From positions 63,290 to 127,289 of the forward strand of contig NZ_SLXM01000005.1 of NCBI RefSeq assembly GCF_004345825.1: a stretch of DNA of 64,000 nt, in the 5' to 3' direction. Every line of letters starts with the position of its first letter. Within the stretch, counting starts at the first letter, position 1. The position numbers and the translations under genes were made by a program. Below the pieces are notes generated by a model. It saw nothing but the letters and a program-made list of their open reading frames with translations, had not been told where the DNA came from and searched no databases. The stretch is from Tenacibaculum skagerrakense (lineage in GTDB: Bacteria > Bacteroidota > Bacteroidia > Flavobacteriales > Flavobacteriaceae). Shown one piece after another: positions 62,907-64,000 of the stretch.

Positions 62907-64000
62907 CTATTTACTTTTCTCGTTTTCTAATAATTGTTCTAAAGCTATTAAATCAGGAACAAGTACTTGCCTTGCTTTACTTCCTTCGAAAGGGCCAACA
63001 ATTCCTGCCGCTTCTAATTGATCTATTAGCCTTCCAGCTCTATTGTAACCTAGCTTTAATTTTCTTTGCAATAAGGAAGCTGATCCTTGTTGCGCAGTTA
63101 CAATAACTTCGGCTGCTTCGTTAAATAATTTATCTCGATCTTCAATGTCTATATCAAGATTTGTGCCACCTTCTTCACCAACATATTCTGGAAGTAGATA
63201 TGCTTCAGGATAAGCTCGTTGCGATCCAATAAAATCTGTAATTTTTTCAACTTCCGGAGTATCTACAAAAGCACATTGAATACGAATTAAATCATTTCCA
63301 CCAGAAAATAACATATCTCCACGTCCTATTAATTGATCAGCTCCTGGCGCATCCAAAATAGTTCTACTATCTATTTTTGATGTTACTCTAAATGCAATAC
63401 GAGCAGGGAAGTTTGCTTTAATAATACCGGTAATTACATTTACAGACGGACGTTGAGTTGCTACAATTAAATGAATACCAATAGCTCTAGCTAACTGTGC
63501 TAAACGAGCAATTGGAGTTTCTACTTCCTTACCAGCGGTCATAATTAAGTCTGCAAATTCATCAATAACCAATACAATGTAAGGTAAAAATTGATGTCCA
63601 TTTTCAGGATTTAATTTCCTAGCTTTAAACTTTGCATTGTATTCTTTAATGTTTCTAACCATTGCTAATTTTAGTAAATCATAACGGTTATCCATCTCAA
63701 TACATAGAGAATTCAGCGTGTTTACAACTTTTGAAGTATCAGTAATAATAGCTTCATCGGTATCTGGAAGTTTTGCCAAATAATGACGCTCAATTTTATT
63801 AAATAAAGTAAGTTCTACTTTTTTAGGATCTACTAATACAAACTTTACTTCGGCAGGGTGTTTTCTGTAAAGTAAAGAAGTTAGAATGGCATTTAATCCA
63901 ACAGATTTACCTTGTCCTGTTGCTCCCGCCATTAATAAGTGAGGCATTTTAGCTAAATCTACCACAAAAGTTTCATTAGAAATAGTTTTACCTAAGGCTA
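62907..64000 (-). CDS. ftsK: DNA translocase FtsK, C-terminal part, cut by the window end
   Basis: Motor protein that pumps DNA at the division septum. The visible part is 364 residues and continues beyond the window. The Walker A motif GATGQGKSVGLN, Walker B region LPYIVLVIDEFADLIMTAG, RPSVNVITGIIKANFPARIA and the gamma domain LLQRKLKLGYNRAGRLIDQL are visible. The frame stays open to the window edge, so the true start is upstream of 64000 on the minus strand. Confidence 0.95.
   Translation of the reverse strand, partial: ALGKTISNETFVVDLAKMPHLLMAGATGQGKSVGLNAILTSLLYRKHPAEVKFVLVDPKKVELTLFNKIERHYLAKLPDTDEAIITDTSKVVNTLNSLCIEMDNRYDLLKLAMVRNIKEYNAKFKARKLNPENGHQFLPYIVLVIDEFADLIMTAGKEVETPIARLAQLARAIGIHLIVATQRPSVNVITGIIKANFPARIAFRVTSKIDSRTILDAPGADQLIGRGDMLFSGGNDLIRIQCAFVDTPEVEKITDFIGSQRAYPEAYLLPEYVGEEGGTNLDIDIEDRDKLFNEAAEVIVTAQQGSASLLQRKLKLGYNRAGRLIDQLEAAGIVGPFEGSKARQVLVPDLIALEQLLENEKSK

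Noticed and set aside
1..64000. tRNA or rRNA genes
   Set aside because: I saw no cloverleaf-like segment or rRNA-like sequence in any intergenic region, though a covariance search was not possible here.

Overview
The window is chromosomal DNA of a marine-type member of the Flavobacteriaceae (Bacteroidota). The evidence is the low GC content, genes with no Shine-Dalgarno but A-rich leaders, TAnnTTTG-type promoter elements, a type IX secretion (T9SS) C-terminal tail, a LytTR-linked propeller regulator, and typical flavobacterial families (DUF6249, the DUF6443/RHS pair, a RibBA-like protein with a degenerate second domain). Tenacibaculum or a close relative is a guess; the sequence alone does not settle the genus. 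Most of the window is ordinary core genome with short operons and clear hairpin terminators. I saw no rRNA, tRNA or CRISPR array.

Layout. 0.1-8.4 kb: a lipoprotein, an alpha/beta hydrolase, a 2-oxoacid dehydrogenase E2, then a lipoprotein / GG-leader peptide / propeller-LytTR regulator group and a secreted protein. 8.4-23.5 kb: mostly minus strand, with an epimerase, a large zinc metalloprotease, an M28 peptidase, membrane proteins, a DUF885 lipoprotein, HtpG and an MFS transporter. It is interrupted by a plus-strand ECF sigma factor cassette whose intergenic region carries two mirror-image ECF-type promoters. 23.8-30.1 kb: FabH-like synthase, cyclase, thioesterase, ankyrin protein, DOMON/T9SS protein, GlmU-like protein. 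30.1-44.2 kb: an accessory block of two tandem tail-fibre-like genes, an OmpH/Skp chaperone, a lipoprotein, and two giant RHS-type genes. The second ends in a polymorphic C-terminal domain and overlaps a small lipoprotein gene that is a candidate immunity gene.

44.2-46.8 kb is a repeat-rich zone. It has a degenerate array of about five units of roughly 160-300 bp, each with hairpins and most with the same terminator, then a REP-associated transposase (RAYT) interrupted by one in-frame stop codon, and a GIY-YIG gene among REP-like elements. The hairpins flanking the RAYT match the array core, with compensatory stem changes. This suggests that the transposase and the array belong together and that the array is scar tissue of toxin-cassette turnover.

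46.8-64.0 kb returns to core genes: a GG-leader peptide, LysM protein, beta-barrel, LpdA, ArgS, YkgJ-type protein, sterol-desaturase-like protein, two more GG-leader peptides around a lipoprotein, MORN-repeat protein, MnmA, nitronate monooxygenase, RibBA-like protein, LptF/G-type permease, LolA-like carrier and the 3' part of ftsK, cut by the window end. Four GG-leader peptides with different cores lie at three loci with no exporter next to them, so they may share one exporter elsewhere in the genome.
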